Notes: a model not told the origin generated them from the letters alone. A DNA stretch of 64,000 nucleotides from Saccharina japonica (GCA_008828725.1 MEHQ01002413.1:592648-656647); one strand, 5' to 3'; positions 1 to 11,527 are shown, counted from the stretch's first letter. Translations and numbers: made by a program.

Positions 1-180
1 GCTGAAACGTTTTCTGAACGATCTATCAATAGTAGTAAAGGCTCCTTAACCCAAATTCGTCGGACTTTCGTTTTTGCGTTGGGATGTGTTTCCTTGTGTA
101 GTTAGGCCATGGGAACGACTGTTCATCGGGTACGAGCACTTTTATTTTCCTCCAGAATCAATTTTTGAGTGCGGTAGAGG
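1..180 (+). mobile_element. MITE family 1, truncated copy
   Basis: This is the interior of the family (GCTGAAACGTTTTCTGAACG, CCTTAACCC, CATCGGGTA, TTTTATTTTCCTCC), cut by the window start on the left and by the telomeric-repeat MITE on the right. Full copies elsewhere begin ACGCGTGCTACGATAGAGGT and end in its near-complement. Confidence 0.6.
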
Positions 181-389
181 ATGTACATTATTTGACTTTT
201 TCGTGGCACGTGTCGCGACACGTGTCGCGGGGAGTGTCGCGGGGAGTGTCGCGGTGAGTGTCGCTAACCCTAACCCTAACCCTAACCCTACGTGTTGCGG
301 CATGTCGCGAAATGCCGCGGCACGTGTCGCGACATGCCGCGGCATGTGTCGCGACACGAACCACGAAAAAGTAAAAACAATGTAGATCC
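180..389. mobile_element. MITE with internal telomeric repeats, copy 1
   Basis: Terminal inverted repeats read TACATTATTTGACTTTTTCG on the left and the complement of TACATTGTTTTTACTTTTTCG-like sequence on the right. The interior is built from GTCGCGACACG words and holds four CCCTAA units (264-290). It interrupts a copy of the MITE family 1 that fills 1-180. A second copy lies at 14271-14525 with the core inverted. Confidence 0.7.
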
Positions 390-909
390 GTGCCCTTGGG
401 TCTCCCATGTTTTGTTTTGTTGGTCACCGATGGGTCGCCGGTCGGCCTCTGATGGGACTCCCGTGAGTTTCTCATGGGGACACGGAATGAGGTGTCCCTC
501 AATGGCACGCAAACGAACGCGTGGAAAGTGCCAAGCATGTGCATCGTCGCATTGTTTTTTTCCTTCTGGAGTTCGCGAACGAGTTTTTAGAATCGATTAT
601 TTACACCGCGATTTCGATCTCGGTACTGTTCGCTGAGGTCGTGGTGGTTCCACCACCTCAACAATGATGCGTGCGTCGGGCAGATCAGGTCAGGTCCCCA
701 TGTGATGATTTACTGCTGCACACAGCAGTGCGGGGCATACACGTACACCCTCCCCTGATCGGTGTGATCCTCGCGATGTGCAGGGTGGGGTCTGTAGGTT
801 GAGGCTCCCTGCACAACACCACCACACGGTTTCTACAGCGATCATAGGGTCTAGGTGATGATCTAGATCGTTATATTCCCGCTGTGTGCAATGATTTCTG
901 TTTTGCCAG

Positions 910-3900
910 GCACCCGCTAGAAGAGATAGGGAGAGACTGCGAGTATTTCACGATGCTGCGTCATCCGATAAGGTGAGAACCTGAATAGGTAGAGGGCGTT
1001 CCATAATTAGAGGAACACATGTTTAGTAGGGTATACATCATGGATGTACCCGGGTGTAGTCACGATGGTGCGACATCCGATACGCCGTGAGGTTGCTCTT
1101 GCGAGATGCGCGTACGTTTTGGTTGGAGAAATTGAATCTGAGATCAATGTAGATGTTGCCTATTAATAGTGAGTAATGAAGAAGGATTCACAGCTGTTCG
1201 GAGTTGCGTTTCCTTTTTGTATTAAGCTCTGTTCGTGGCTCTGTGCTCGTGGTTTGATACCAGTTCCCCTATATAGATGGTTTTAACTTTCCGACCCCCG
1301 TTGTCTTTGGTGCCCCTTCGAATCACTGTACCAGCTGTGCTGGTAGAACTCGCTATTCATCGGCTGGCAGAGTTAATATGTCTCGAAGCATTACCGTAGA
1401 TCCCAAGATCGTCGAGAGTTTGGTAAAAGCCAAGGGGCCATGAGGATGATCTGTCGGAAAAGGTTTACGTATCAATTGAAAGGCAAGGTCTCAATGCCGC
1501 CCAGCCTCGCGTGCATCCATCCCCGCACACTGTGCTCGCTGCTCGAAGCGCTGCCTGTCTGTGTTGCTCAGGTAGGTACATACCTACATGCACGGAGGCT
1601 ATTCCCCATCGTCAACGTGCGTAGTTTTATTTTTTGTTATCGATTGCTCGCTTCATCTGCTGTGGCCCCTCGATTATCATTGTAGGCGGCTTTCTGTCGG
1701 TGATCACGAGGCAGTACCACATGTCACACTTACACAGGTGGCCGGGACCCCCCCTCGCTCAGTGAGGGCGTATGACAATCCTTGTGAGGACATTGGACAA
1801 TGCATTGTCTATAGCAAACCCCACGAGGTGTCGACAATCTCTCAATTTGACACGCCTAATAATGACGTGCTCGTACGTTGTTCAATGTCTCCACAGCAAG
1901 GACGTACTTACCCCCACGTTTTGCAAGGGAAGGGGTCCCTGCCACCTGTGTACCTAGTAAGCAAGTCGAGGCCATGTACTGTTGTCTCTCAGTACGCCAT
2001 GCCTATACCAACGCTCGTGAGGAATGTGTTTGTTCTTTCGCTCGTTCTGCGCCCTTCTTCCTTCCTGCCCTTCTCCCTTCCTTCCGTCCTTCCCTCCTTC
2101 CTTCCGTCCTCCCTCCCTTCCTTCCTTCCTTCCTTCGAGCAGCCGGTTGGTATCAGCGTTCTACTACTGCCCAAAAGATCACGACGAGCAAAATCGACCG
2201 AGGAAGGTGCCTTCGCTTGTTTTTCCCTCAGCACGCAGACATCCCGCCCATATTCTTTTACTATTGCGGGGGGTGATCGTAACATAAGTATAATACATAA
2301 GTATAATAAATGAGCATAATACGTAAGTATAATACGTAAGTATAATACATAAGTATAGTACCTATTAATAGGAGCTTTGCTACGATAGAGGTAGCACTTT
2401 TTGGCTGAACAGTTTTCTGATTGACCTTAACCCATTCAGAACTGAAAAAAAAAATCCTACAATAATAATAAGTAGTTTGTCCCCAAATATGTGGGACCAG
2501 TTCTTAAGGGGTTAATAGCCCAAAATCGTCGGAATTTCATTCCTGTGCTTCGAAAAAAAACATTTTTGTACTTACACCATGGGATTTTTCATCAGGTAGC
2601 CCATTTCGTTTGATCGTTTGATCAAAATCTGTTTGATGGTGAGGTATAGAGCTCCTCAAGTGACCACCCTTATAAGGCAAAAACATGGTGGACCTCTATG
2701 GCAGAATGCCTCACAGTAGTAGTAATCATAATCTATGGTGGTCCCACAAACCACAGGCATTATCTCCCCATGTTTACACGTTACGTTTTGTTATGATTTT
2801 CTGCGTTTCCCCGTAACAGCAGTAGGTACTGTACAGTACAGTGGGGGTGGGGGTATTCATACCTAAAGTTGTTTCAAGTTAACATGATACCGAGAAATGT
2901 GTACCTCTCTCCGAAAGCCCATGGAACTGCATCCACAACAGTGTGTTGGGCAGTTCTTTCAGGCGAGGAGCCCAGGTTGCCAACGGCCTCAAGGGCCAGA
3001 AAAACAACTCCCACCGAAAAAGACGCGAGAACGATAGAAGGTGTGCCCGGTCCGAGGGCTGTTGAACGGGGGCACTACCACCGGAGGGTAGACCCTTGCA
3101 TCCCCCCAATGCTGGGGCGGAGCACGTTGGGGAGGGGAGGGGAGGGGGTCAAAAGCACGGCGTCGCTAGAGAGAGAAACAAACGTTTTGGCCAAAAAATG
3201 CCCCTGTCGCAACACGCCTCCCATACGAAAGAAACGCCTCCGTGTGTCTCCCGTGTCGCCCTCTCTACAAACAGTGGTGTGGAAACGTGAAGAGCCGGGA
3301 GCCTGACACTGTCCGATTACTCGACTTTGCGCTGAACACGGAGTGGGGCTACATGTACTACGCGGAAATGCTTTTCGGGATATACTGCATTCGAGATTTC
3401 GAGCTTTGCGAAAAGAAGTTCCAGGTGGGGCTCGTGCTTAGAGCATGAAATAGTACTTTTTCTTGTTGATTGTGACGACGCTTGGGGCCACTTAGAGATT
3501 AAAACTGTACCAATAGATTTACGCACATTTTAGAGTGCAATTGGAGGGGGGAGGAGGGGTTTGAAAAATCCGGTGGGTGGCCAGGGGATGCCTGGATACC
3601 ATCCCCGTATTTCTTCCCATCTCCACACAACCCTTGGCCATGAGGCGTTAATTTTTATTTCATGTATAGCTTAGCTCGTCATCGGCGACACGCCCACACC
3701 GCACCCCCGGCAAACGCTATGAATGCGCGCACCGCGACGCATGCATACTGACACGGCTACGGCAGCAGGAACACCCTCTGCAGCAGTCGTTGTCCCGCCG
3801 AACACTACACAACACAGTAGTGGTAATATGCACCACGTGGCACGCCGTTACAGCAGCAGAAACGCCATGTATCTACAGCAGATGTTTGCCCGCCTAAGCA

Positions 3901-6767
3901 CCACACAACACAGTGGCAACAAACCACTTGGCACTCCGATACAGCAGCAGGAACAACACTACAGCAGCAGTGGTTTTCCCACCGAACACCACCCAACACA
4001 GGGAGTGGTAGTAAACACCACATTGCACCCCCTACCAGTACGTACAGCAGCCCGAAACAGGCCCCCCTAGTAAGATGCAACTCACACACCCTTCATGCGA
4101 CTCGCCCGACACCTCACGTTTCGCTTAGCGCTCGGTGCCAATAATGCATGCCTGGTCGGTGAAAACCCGATGTGCTCCGTCCCGGCATTGTAGGGATGCG
4201 AGGGCCCACACATCCCTTGGGATGATCAGGACCGATTATATCCGATTTTTTCCCAGAGGACGATAGGGGGTCGCACACAACCAACATATCGGCTTTGGGG
4301 AGATCTCGTCGAGATATATTTCCATAGACACGCCGCTTTTATGTTTGCGTTCTCCCCATGGTCGAGGAAAACCAGCTCAAGAATAGCACATTCGTCGGAG
4401 GGTTCGTAGGGTGTCATATTTTATCTGACCAACTGCTTTACAGCACACGGTAGGTGGGGCAGCTTGATTCTGTTCGTTGTCGCCTTTCGGCAGCATGGTA
4501 CATTTGCTCGAGGACGGCCTAGGTAGGGCAGTCAGGCCCTGCCAAGGATCGCGGACGCCTGTACGGGCGATTCCCCACTTCACTGGAGGCCAGGACCCCC
4601 CCCCCTCATATATTATATATTTATGGGCTGGGTTGGCGTCGCCTGGCGACGACGCTGTAAAACATGCCTCTCACTGCGTGAGCTACGTAGACAACCAGGG
4701 TACCGTTTTTTGTTCTTGTTTGTTTTGGCGGTTACCCAAGGCTGGCGGTCGAGTAGATAATTTGTGCGGGGTCGGGAACCTCAACTCCGCACAAGGGGAA
4801 TGATCGTATCACGTGGCGTGATATGGTAAGGCATTCATGAGGCAGATACATAGTGCTCCCATTGCTGTCTCAGGAAGTAGCCACACCAGACATTAACTTA
4901 ACTCATTGAAGCTGTCATCCATATGCAAGTCCGCCTCACAAGCGGTTCTTAGTAGGATGCAGCTCACCCTTTATGCGACTCGCCCAACACCTCACGGCGA
5001 TTCACTAGCAATGTCTGCCTGGTCGGTGAAAACCCGACATGCTCCGTCCCGGCATTGTAGGGATGCGAGGGTCTGTGGTCATACGACTACGGCCATGCAT
5101 GAAAATGAAGTACACCCCCCCCCTGCGCATTGTGGGCCTAAAAACTAATTGTGGAGACTTTGAACCTTGTAGCAAATATCAAGCCCCACAAGGTGTTGAC
5201 AACCTCTCAATTCAGTACGAGGTACGCCTACTGGTGTGCTATACAGCAGGGATCCCCCAGTAAAGGCAGTGATGTGCCAGAGCAATATGGCCGCCTTATA
5301 GAGGGAAGCCGCCTTATTCATTCCAGGTTATGGGTGGAATTCCCCAGTCGCGCCAAGCGATTTTGACCGCCTTATATCGGGATACCGCCTTACTCAGACC
5401 GCCCTATTGGGGGACCCCCACTGCTGCTGTAAGTATACGTACATTCATCGATATCTCGACAAAGATTGTTGTGTTACTCCCACACATGTGCAAGGGGAGG
5501 GTCCCGGTTACCCGTGCTGACCTCGTCGCTGAGCTCGCACACCGCCGTGGTCAGACTTGTCCGATCTGTACGGTAACGCCAAGCTGCTTGAGCTTCTTCT
5601 GGAGCACCTGCTGCGAGACGCCCAGCTGCTTTGCGCCAGCCCTCTGAGTGGTGCGGTCCTCCAGCGGCACCCCCAGAAGGGCCTCCACCAATTTATCGGC
5701 GTCGATGGCTTTTCGGCCAGAGTTCCCGAGCCGCCTGTTGCGCAAGTCGATGTCGACGCCTTCAGCCTTCTGCTGCTGGTAGCGGTTCCAAACGCCCAAG
5801 ACTTGCTTTCGGGAGCACGAGAACTCTACGGCCGCTTGCTGGAGGTCACCCCTGCCCAGTTTGCCCTTCGTACTCCCCGATAGGAGGTGCTCGATTAGTC
5901 GGTGCCTTTGTTTCTCGTTGAGGTTGTTACGGGACACCTTCTCGCCAGCACTGCTTCCAGAAACCGGCATCTCAAACCCCACAAGATGGGAAGGGCTGCG
6001 ATAACCAGTGCTTGCCACGATGGAGCTCAGTTGCCTGGTTGGTGGGGTGGGGGCATGAGAGAGAGAGTGTGGAACTGTTTGGGCAGGAACTCGAATTTGG
6101 GAGTTCCAGTGATATTCCAAGCAGTCAGATGTAAAAACCGGGTCACTAAAAATGTCAAACGGCACAAGTTATGCCGCAAAACGCTCATTTTGTACACATG
6201 ACCAAGACATTACGACATTACGACGAGTGGGTGCGATGTGCGATATCATCAACCGATTTGAGTGCATCAGCAGCAGTAGCGGACTATCTTTAGGTATGCT
6301 GCTCCCGTATTCTGCACGCAGGTACTATACGTACACGTCTACAATACCTGCGTTGTACTTCGGACCCACCAGCACCAGGATTTGGGCTGCTTTGTGTACG
6401 TAGCCGATGTTGATGAACTCACCATACGAACGAGTGTAATATGTATACCCTAGCCACATTTCTTCCTCGCACCGGTGGTCTGGTGGCGAACCTCGAAGAC
6501 TACAACAACACAACAACACAACAACAACAGCAGTATACTCGTATAGATAATACAAGCGTTCGTGTCAGTTCAATTCTCCGTACTTACTACTAGCTGTGTA
6601 TTATTCTTGTTTCAATTGAGCCCAACTACTGACTGCTGCTGTCAAGAGTCAAGAGCGCCTACTGTTGATGTTGTAGCGTGCGTAGGCCGACGGCGCGAGT
6701 CGACGAGGGAAGGAAGCGTTCAACTATTTTCGCGGTATAAATGGGTAAGGCACATACCGTAGTGTGT

Positions 6768-6807
<40 letters not shown>

Positions 6808-9153
6808 CAGCTATGTGACCCCGGATCTGAGTTACGACTACGCGTACAGCTATGTTGGCTATGGCTCGCGGCTTATTGTGATGTCAATATTGATCATAAT
6901 AGGCTCTAGGCTATTGTAGGTTGTAGAGTTATTACTGGGGAGCATAGTAAATGGGACCTATGCAAAAACCTACATGTTTCCCTATTTTTAGTGAGAATCT
7001 TTGGTCCTATTAGGGCCCATATTAACGAGTATAAAAATAAATTCAATTTGGGAAAAATAAAATTCAAATTCGCTTTTCATTGGTCAACACACGCACCAGC
7101 ACCAAATATTAGGATCTTGGGGCATAATATTTGGTGCTGGTGCGTGTGTTGACCAATGAAAAGCGAATTTGAAGTTTATTTTTTCCAAATTGAAATTATT
7201 TTATACTCGTTAATTCGGGCCCTTACTGCTGTGGTGCCCCGTAGTAGTTGCGTTCCTCGCTGAACACTCTTATAGGGGACCATAGTTAATACAATACCCA
7301 GGGCACACACAAAAACCTACCTGGTGTATGTTTACCTAATTTCACCAACACTACTATTTGGTCGTGTTAACTATGGCCCCCCGTAATAATGCTTGGCTGA
7401 AAAATATAAGAAACAGAAAAAACAATGCCTGCTTTTTGTTTCATCTCCTTCTTGACACATACATGTCGAGTACGAGGGAGAAGGAGCCAGAAGGGTGAAT
7501 GAAGATACTCAATGGGGTCGGAAAAAAACGTACTCTGGAACATATCATATCATCTGTATAATATGTGCAATAATAATAGCAATCCTTTCTGAAGCAGCTT
7601 CTTCTCCTGTAAAAATTTGGTTCCTTCGTTTGTGTGTATGAATCATGAACAGCACCCACCCACCCACCCACCCACCCACCCGTGTACCAGGTGCGTAGAT
7701 ATGCATGTACAAGGCTGCGCATGTGTGCCGGCTGTATCGCCTCGCTCTAAACCCGACCAACCGTGTCCTACTGTCTGTCTGTATAGATCGAGCACAGGCC
7801 ACATGGGATGAACACAGAACTGGGACGCGAAGCTCTGACGACAATGGAGGTGGGTCTGTCTGTTGCGAGGACAACGGGAGGCGTGCTACCATGATGGTGT
7901 TTCCGTGGGTTTCTTCTTTAGGAGTGCTTCTGAGTGATCAACGATGAAGCTGATACTATTACTATATGCTAAACATTGGAGGATGGCGAGGTTAATAACA
8001 TTATATTAGCTTAGGGGCACATCTTTTTTTGGCCGAAATGTTTCCGATTGCCTACCATTGGTGACTATTCCTGACTATTAGTATACCAGGTACTCATCAA
8101 CTGAGGAACTACTACCCAATAAGGCATAAGCCCTAGAAGGCATGCATTATCGTTGAAATATTTATGGCTGACCATCATTAATAGTTACTAATAGTGACAT
8201 GTGTTTCTCTCCATGCGTCCCCGGTGGAATGACAGGTGAATCTCGTCCCTGTTAGAGACAAGGTCGTGAGTTCGAGCCCCCCCGAGTGCATGCTCGTAGG
8301 GACGTTTCTCGCAAAAAAATATCTTAACGATCGTAGCGGAAAGCGCGAGAGCGTGAGTTAGCAAAATTCGATGAAATCGACGAGCGTTGGGAATGCTGAA
8401 CCCTCCGCGCGATAAAAATCAAGGCACGAGCCGTAATGGGGAGGAGGGAGAAGAGCCTGCTTTGTGACCCCGGATCTGAGTTACGACTATGGAGGGAGAG
8501 GGACAGAAGTGCGAAGATAATAAATGGAATGGAAAAAAAAAAGCCCCAGAAGCCCCAGAAACATTAGTTCCCACTGTATATACGTACCCTACAATTCCGT
8601 GTCGAGCGACTATATACACGCGCTGGTCAGATACCAGGACGTGAAACTCCGCAACTATCCGCTCTCAACCACTACTGCTGTAACGGCACTAATCATACCT
8701 ATCACAGCCAACTAGGAAAACATCGGCGACTTATTGTCAAAAACCAACACACATAGCCCTACCCGAACGGATTTAATCCCGCCCCTCACTCCGCTCCATC
8801 TAAATACATACTGCTGCACGTGTTCACGAGTGTACGTCGACTTCTGACATCCCTGCCGTCTTGTTGTGACACAGGGAATCCTGTCAAGCTACAACGCTGT
8901 GGGAGTATTCGAGGAGTGGGATGTGTCGATGGAGCTCTTCAATGCCACGGTCAAGAGCTCGGTGCGAAACTGGGACGCCGCCTTACTTCTAAACGGCGGC
9001 ATCATGCCCGAACGTCGCGCTGAATTACTGGAGTGGGCCTACCTAAGTCCCGAAATTAACGTCGCACTAGCAGCCGACATGATGCTGTACGACTATGCTT
9101 TGTCGCTTTTCCGACACCAAACGAGCGTTGTCCTTGGAAAGGAATGGGGATAA
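910..9153 (+). CDS. Sulfotransferase-like gene A (3' part, five exons)
   Basis: Visible exons are 910-972, 2143-2206, 3275-3424, 7787-7849 and 8875-9153 (TAA), all bounded by AG/GT and phase-compatible. They encode about 206 residues. The first two exons join across a phase-2 intron to give CEYFTMLRHPIS-RLVSAFYYCP, which resembles the 3'-phosphate-binding segment (R..P..R..S) of PAPS-dependent carbohydrate sulfotransferases. The expected role is sulfate transfer to a glycan in the Golgi; this is family knowledge, and the substrate is unknown. Every exon has a counterpart in gene B (45986-54276) with the same phase, and lengths match to within 6 bp. The upstream exons (PAPS 5'-phosphosulfate loop, N terminus) are not in the window, so the gene is open at the 5' side. 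Last-exon protein is about 70-75% identical to gene B by eye. The final exons recur downstream (see 10600 and 12728). The open reading frame is intact in the exons seen. Confidence 0.8.
936..1095 (+). repeat. Duplicated exon end plus splice donor, gene A
   Basis: The end of the exon 910-972, with its donor at 973, is echoed 114 bp downstream. The echo reads CACGATGGTGCGACATCCGA followed by a GTGAGG-like donor at 1087. The intervening intron sequence is also similar to that in the gene B array. The echo has no acceptor of its own, so it would act only as a later donor for the same exon. Confidence 0.65.
1590..2050 (+). other. Gene A first visible intron, remainder
   Basis: No coding signal. 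The stretch around 1800-1930 (TAGCAAACCCCACGAGGTG, then GACAATCTCTCAATT) is related to 5160-5260 and 46415-46510, so it belongs to a dispersed repeat. Confidence 0.4.
2050..2142 (+). repeat. CCTT/CCCTT microsatellite serving as acceptor tract
   Basis: About 90 bp of CTTCC/CCTT repeats run up to six bases before the acceptor CAG of the gene A exon at 2143. It would provide an extreme polypyrimidine tract. Confidence 0.7.
2376..2735 (+). mobile_element. MITE family 1 copy, carrying a nested TTAA element
   Basis: It starts TGCTACGATAGAGGTAGCAC, has the CCCAAAATCGTCGGAATTTC core, and ends near GGTGGACCTCTATGGCAGAA. The TTAA-flanked element at 2427-2515 is inserted in its CCTTAACCC motif, which makes that element the younger of the two. 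Confidence 0.7.
2427..2515. mobile_element. TTAA-flanked MITE (piggyBac-type), copy 1
   Basis: The 89-bp unit is bounded by TTAA on both sides. Ends are CCCATTCAGAACTG and the complement of CCCCTTAAGAACTG, matching at 11 of 14 positions. TTAA duplication is the hallmark of piggyBac-type insertion (established knowledge); the assignment is inference because no transposase is present. Confidence 0.65.
4900..5125 (+). repeat. Dispersed 220-bp repeat, copy 1
   Basis: It contains GTCCGCCTCACAAGCGGTTC, CTGCCTGGTCGGTGAAAACC, GGCATTGTAGGGATGCGAGG and ACGACTACGGCCATGCATG. It recurs at 45375-45595, and a part recurs at 4065-4210. No coding potential and no TIR seen. Confidence 0.65.
5551..6165 (-). 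pseudogene. Mariner-like transposase N-terminal fragment
   Basis: The minus-strand reading frame has 204 codons. From about residue 80 it shows a helix-turn-helix region: NLNEKQRHRLIEHLL, then FSCSRKQVLGVWNRY, then a GNSGRKAID linker and a second HTH-like segment (LVEALLGVPLEDRTT ... LGVSQQVLQKKLKQLG). This pattern is known from the N-terminal DNA-binding part of Tc1/mariner-like transposases in oomycetes and brown algae (DUF7769 type). The DDE catalytic part is missing, because the frame stops right after the second HTH. The likely true start is the Met at residue 66 (about 5970). It sits antisense in a gene A intron. I call it a truncated, inactive copy. Confidence 0.65.
6690..6845 (+). mobile_element. 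SINE fragment interrupted by 37 G
   Basis: The left part (CGAGTCGACGAGGGAAGGAA, CGCGGTATAAATGG) and right part (GTGACCCCGGATCTGAGTTA) match the body of the SINE family. Between them is a run of 37 G (6770-6806) where other copies have TGGGGAGGAGGGAGAAGAGC. Head and tail are missing. Confidence 0.65.
6930..7250. mobile_element. MITE family 2 copy with nested hairpin element
   Basis: It begins TTACTGGGGAGCATAGTAAA and ends near GTGGTGCCCCGTAGTAG, as in other family-2 copies. It is split by the palindromic element at 7013-7222. Confidence 0.55.
7013..7222. mobile_element. Long-hairpin MITE
   Basis: The 210-bp unit has two arms of about 97 bp that are near-perfect complements, with a ~15-base centre (AGGATCTTGGGGCAT). 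Ends read GGGCCCATATTAACGAGTAT and its complement. The single strand would fold into one long hairpin. Confidence 0.75.
7270..7390. mobile_element. MITE family 2 copy
   Basis: The ends are TATAGGGGACCATAGTTAA and TTAACTATGGCCCCCCGTAA, a short inverted repeat. The interior carries CAAAAACCTACC as in the copies at 19356 and 42781. Confidence 0.65.
8218..8542 (+). mobile_element. tRNA-derived SINE, full copy
   Basis: The tRNA-like head (8218-8285) has a B-box-like GAGTTCGAGCCC. It is followed by a body with GCGCGATAAAAATCAAGGCA and GTGACCCCGGATCTGAGTTA, and ends in AATGGAATGG plus an A-run. The RNA polymerase III promoter role is known for the class; the head sequence differs from those of other copies here. 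It lies in the gene A intron before the last exon. Confidence 0.75.
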
Positions 9154-9369
9154 CATTTTTTTTTGCGTGTGTGTGTCGGCACATTTTGGTGGTGTTGTTA
9201 TTACGTTATGAGAGGTGAATATATGTTCAGGTTNAATGCAGTATATAGCTGTCGCTTTTGAAAAAATCGCTTCGCGCGCAACTTGTGTTTTAGTTTTTGT
9301 AACTTTTGTTGGCACTACTGGTGGAAGTTTTGGGCCACGGGTGCATTTTGTTTGAAGTTTTGTTGATAG

Positions 9370-10110
9370 TGGCATACCATGGCAATGACCATGGCAAATC
9401 CACGGCCAACCCCGGCACAGCCGTACGGCTTGCCATGGGCTACCATGACAGGCCTTGGCTTGCCACAGCAAGCCTCACCGGTTGCAATTGACCATCATAG
9501 CGCTGCCACGCAGGTGCCATGGTTTTGCCCATGTCACGTACCGTGGTACTTGAAATCGCAGCCCACGGCAGTATCATGGCACGCGTGACATGGCAGCCCT
9601 CACCGCATGCCACGAAAGCAGCCCCACCACTCTGTCATGGCCAGCCCCTCGGCATGCCATGTTCAAACCACACCACGGATCCCACCCGGGCCTGATCCTA
9701 TCAGGACCTAATCCCGCTGAGACCTGATCCCATTTGGTACCCTGCTCCCACCCACAAGGCGCAGAAATGATACAACGTAGCCCTGCCGGAGGAGCCACCG
9801 GAGGCCCACCGGCCACCATCTCCGTATCCAGACGTTACGTTAGTGGACGTGTATATGGAAGTTGTCAACCCGAAAAAGTAGATATGGCGGAAGTTGATGG
9901 AAGTCGATGGAAGCAAGCTGTATGTCGTCGTCAAGCCGGGGTGGGTTGCCGTGGCGACTGCTGTGGGGATTGCAGTGGGTTACGGTGGGGCTTGCCGTGG
10001 TGCTGCCATGGCGTGCCGTGAGGCATGCCTTTTCACCGTGCCGCTTGTCGCGACCTGCCTGGAGACGGGGGGGGGAGTGGCATTGCCGTGGCGCTTGCAG
10101 TAGGGCTTGC
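9370..10110 (+). repeat. CCATGG/CCACGGCA-rich degenerate repeat after gene A
   Basis: It is dense in TACCATGGCAATGACCATGG-like words and their CACGGCA variants, with short inverted pairs throughout. The same style recurs at 16260-16690 and 16980-17400, and it is copied in the repeat units. No coding function seen. Confidence 0.5.
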
Positions 10111-10207
10111 CATGGAAGTCGTGCGGTAGTTATCTGCATAGCGAATGCCATACACTGACACGAACGGGGGCGGGCGCGGGTTACATCGTGGCATAGCATC
10201 GCACTGC

Positions 10208-11508
10208 ACGACTATGGAGGGAGAGGGACAGAAGTGCGAAGATAATAAATGGAATGGAAAAAAAAAAGCCCCAGAAGCCCCAGAAACATTAGTTCCCACT
10301 GTATATACGTACCCTACAATTCCGTGTCGAGCGACTATATACACGCGCTGGTCAGATACCAGGACGTGAAACTCCGCAACTATCCGCTCTCAACCACTAC
10401 TGCTGTAACGGCACTAATCATACCTATCACAGCCAACTAGGAAAACATCGGCGACTTATTGTCAAAAACCAACACACATAGCCCTACCCGAACGGATTTA
10501 ATCCCGCCCCTCACTCCGCTCCATCTAAATACATACTGCTGCACGTGTTCACGAGTGTACGTCGACTTCTGACATCCCTGCCGTCTTGTTGTGACACAGG
10601 GAATCCTGTCAAGCTACAACGCTGTGGGAGTATTCGAGGAGTGGGATGTGTCGATGGAGCTCTTCAATGCCACGGTCAAGAGCTCGGTGCGAAACTGGGA
10701 CGCCGCCTTACTTCTAAACGGCGGCATCATGCCCGAACGTCGCGCTGAATTACTGGAGTGGGCCTACCTAAGTCCCGAAATTAACGTCGCACTAGCAGCC
10801 GACATGATGCTGTACGACTATGCTTTGTCGCTTTTCCGACACCAAACGAGCGTTGTCCTTGGAAAGGAATGGGGATAACATTTTTTTTTGCGTGTGTGTG
10901 TCGGCACATTTTGGTGGTGTTGTTATTACGTTATGAGAGGTGAATATATGTTCAGGTTGAATGCAGTATATAGCTGTCGCTTTTGAAAAAATCGCTTCGC
11001 GCGCAACTTGTGTTTTAGTTTTTGTAACTTTTGTTGGCACTACTGGTGGAAGTTTTGGGCCACGGGTGCATTTTGTTTGAAGTTTTGTTGATAGTGGCAT
11101 ACCATGGCAATGACCATGGCAAATCCACGGCCAACCCCGGCACAGCCGTACGGCTTGCCATGGGCTACCATGACAGGCCTTGGCTTGCCACAGCAAGCCT
11201 CACCGGTTGCAATTGACCATCATAGCGCTGCCACGCAGGTGCCATGGTTTTGCCCATGTCACGTACCGTGGTACTTGAAATCGCAGCCCACGGCAGTATC
11301 ATGGCACGCGTGACATGGCAGCCCTCACCGCATGCCACGAAAGCAGCCCCACCACTCTGTCATGGCCAGCCCCTCGGCATGCCATGTTCAAACCACACCA
11401 CGGATCCCACCCGGGCCTGATCCTATCAGGACCTAATCCCGCTGAGACCTGATCCCATTTGGTACCCTGCTCCCACCCACAAGGCGCAGAAATGATACAA
11501 CGTAGCCC
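10208..11508 (+). repeat. Repeat unit 2, probable assembly artefact
   Basis: It is an apparently exact copy of 8483-9783. The left junction has no microhomology, and the right end abuts a Tn5 transposase end at 11509. It includes a full copy of gene A's last exon (10600-10878). Confidence 0.8.
10600..10878 (+). CDS. Gene A last exon, second copy
   Basis: It matches 8875-9153 in sequence, has the same acceptor (GACACAG) and codes 92 residues ending GKEWG and TAA. There is no penultimate exon in this unit. It is probably a duplicate produced by the assembly, given the transposase end 630 bp downstream. Confidence 0.6.
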   Translation, partial: GILSSYNAVGVFEEWDVSMELFNATVKSSVRNWDAALLLNGGIMPERRAELLEWAYLSPEINVALAADMMLYDYALSLFRHQTSVVLGKEWG

Positions 11509-11527
11509 CTGTCTCTTATACACATCT
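11509..11527 (-). other. Tn5/Nextera mosaic-end sequence (artefact)
   Basis: The 19 bases CTGTCTCTTATACACATCT equal the mosaic end used in tagmentation libraries. They sit exactly between two repeat copies. Translation across them gives the familiar artefact peptides MCIRDR and MYKRQ. This marks a chimeric read in the assembly, not biology. Confidence 0.95.

Larger units (their letters stand above)
3425..7786 (+). other. Long gene A intron filled with mobile elements
   Basis: The intron spans 4362 bp. It holds a CAGCAGCAGGAACACC-type degenerate repeat (3750-4070), two partial copies of a dispersed repeat (4065-4210 and 4900-5120), the mariner fragment (5551-6165), a SINE with a G homopolymer (6690-6845), two family-2 MITEs and a CCCACC microsatellite (7654-7682). 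I see no further gene A exon in it. Confidence 0.6.
7665..10207 (+). repeat. Repeat unit 1 carrying gene A's last two exons
   Basis: This segment recurs at 11528-14060, and its part 8483-9783 recurs at 10208-11508. It has the unique left flank and contains one unresolved base (9234). Differences from the 11528 copy are confined to a few sites near 7970-8095. Confidence 0.85.

Noticed and set aside
264-290. Chromosome end (telomere)
   Set aside because: Only about four CCCTAA units, flanked on both sides by MITE sequence, so interstitial.
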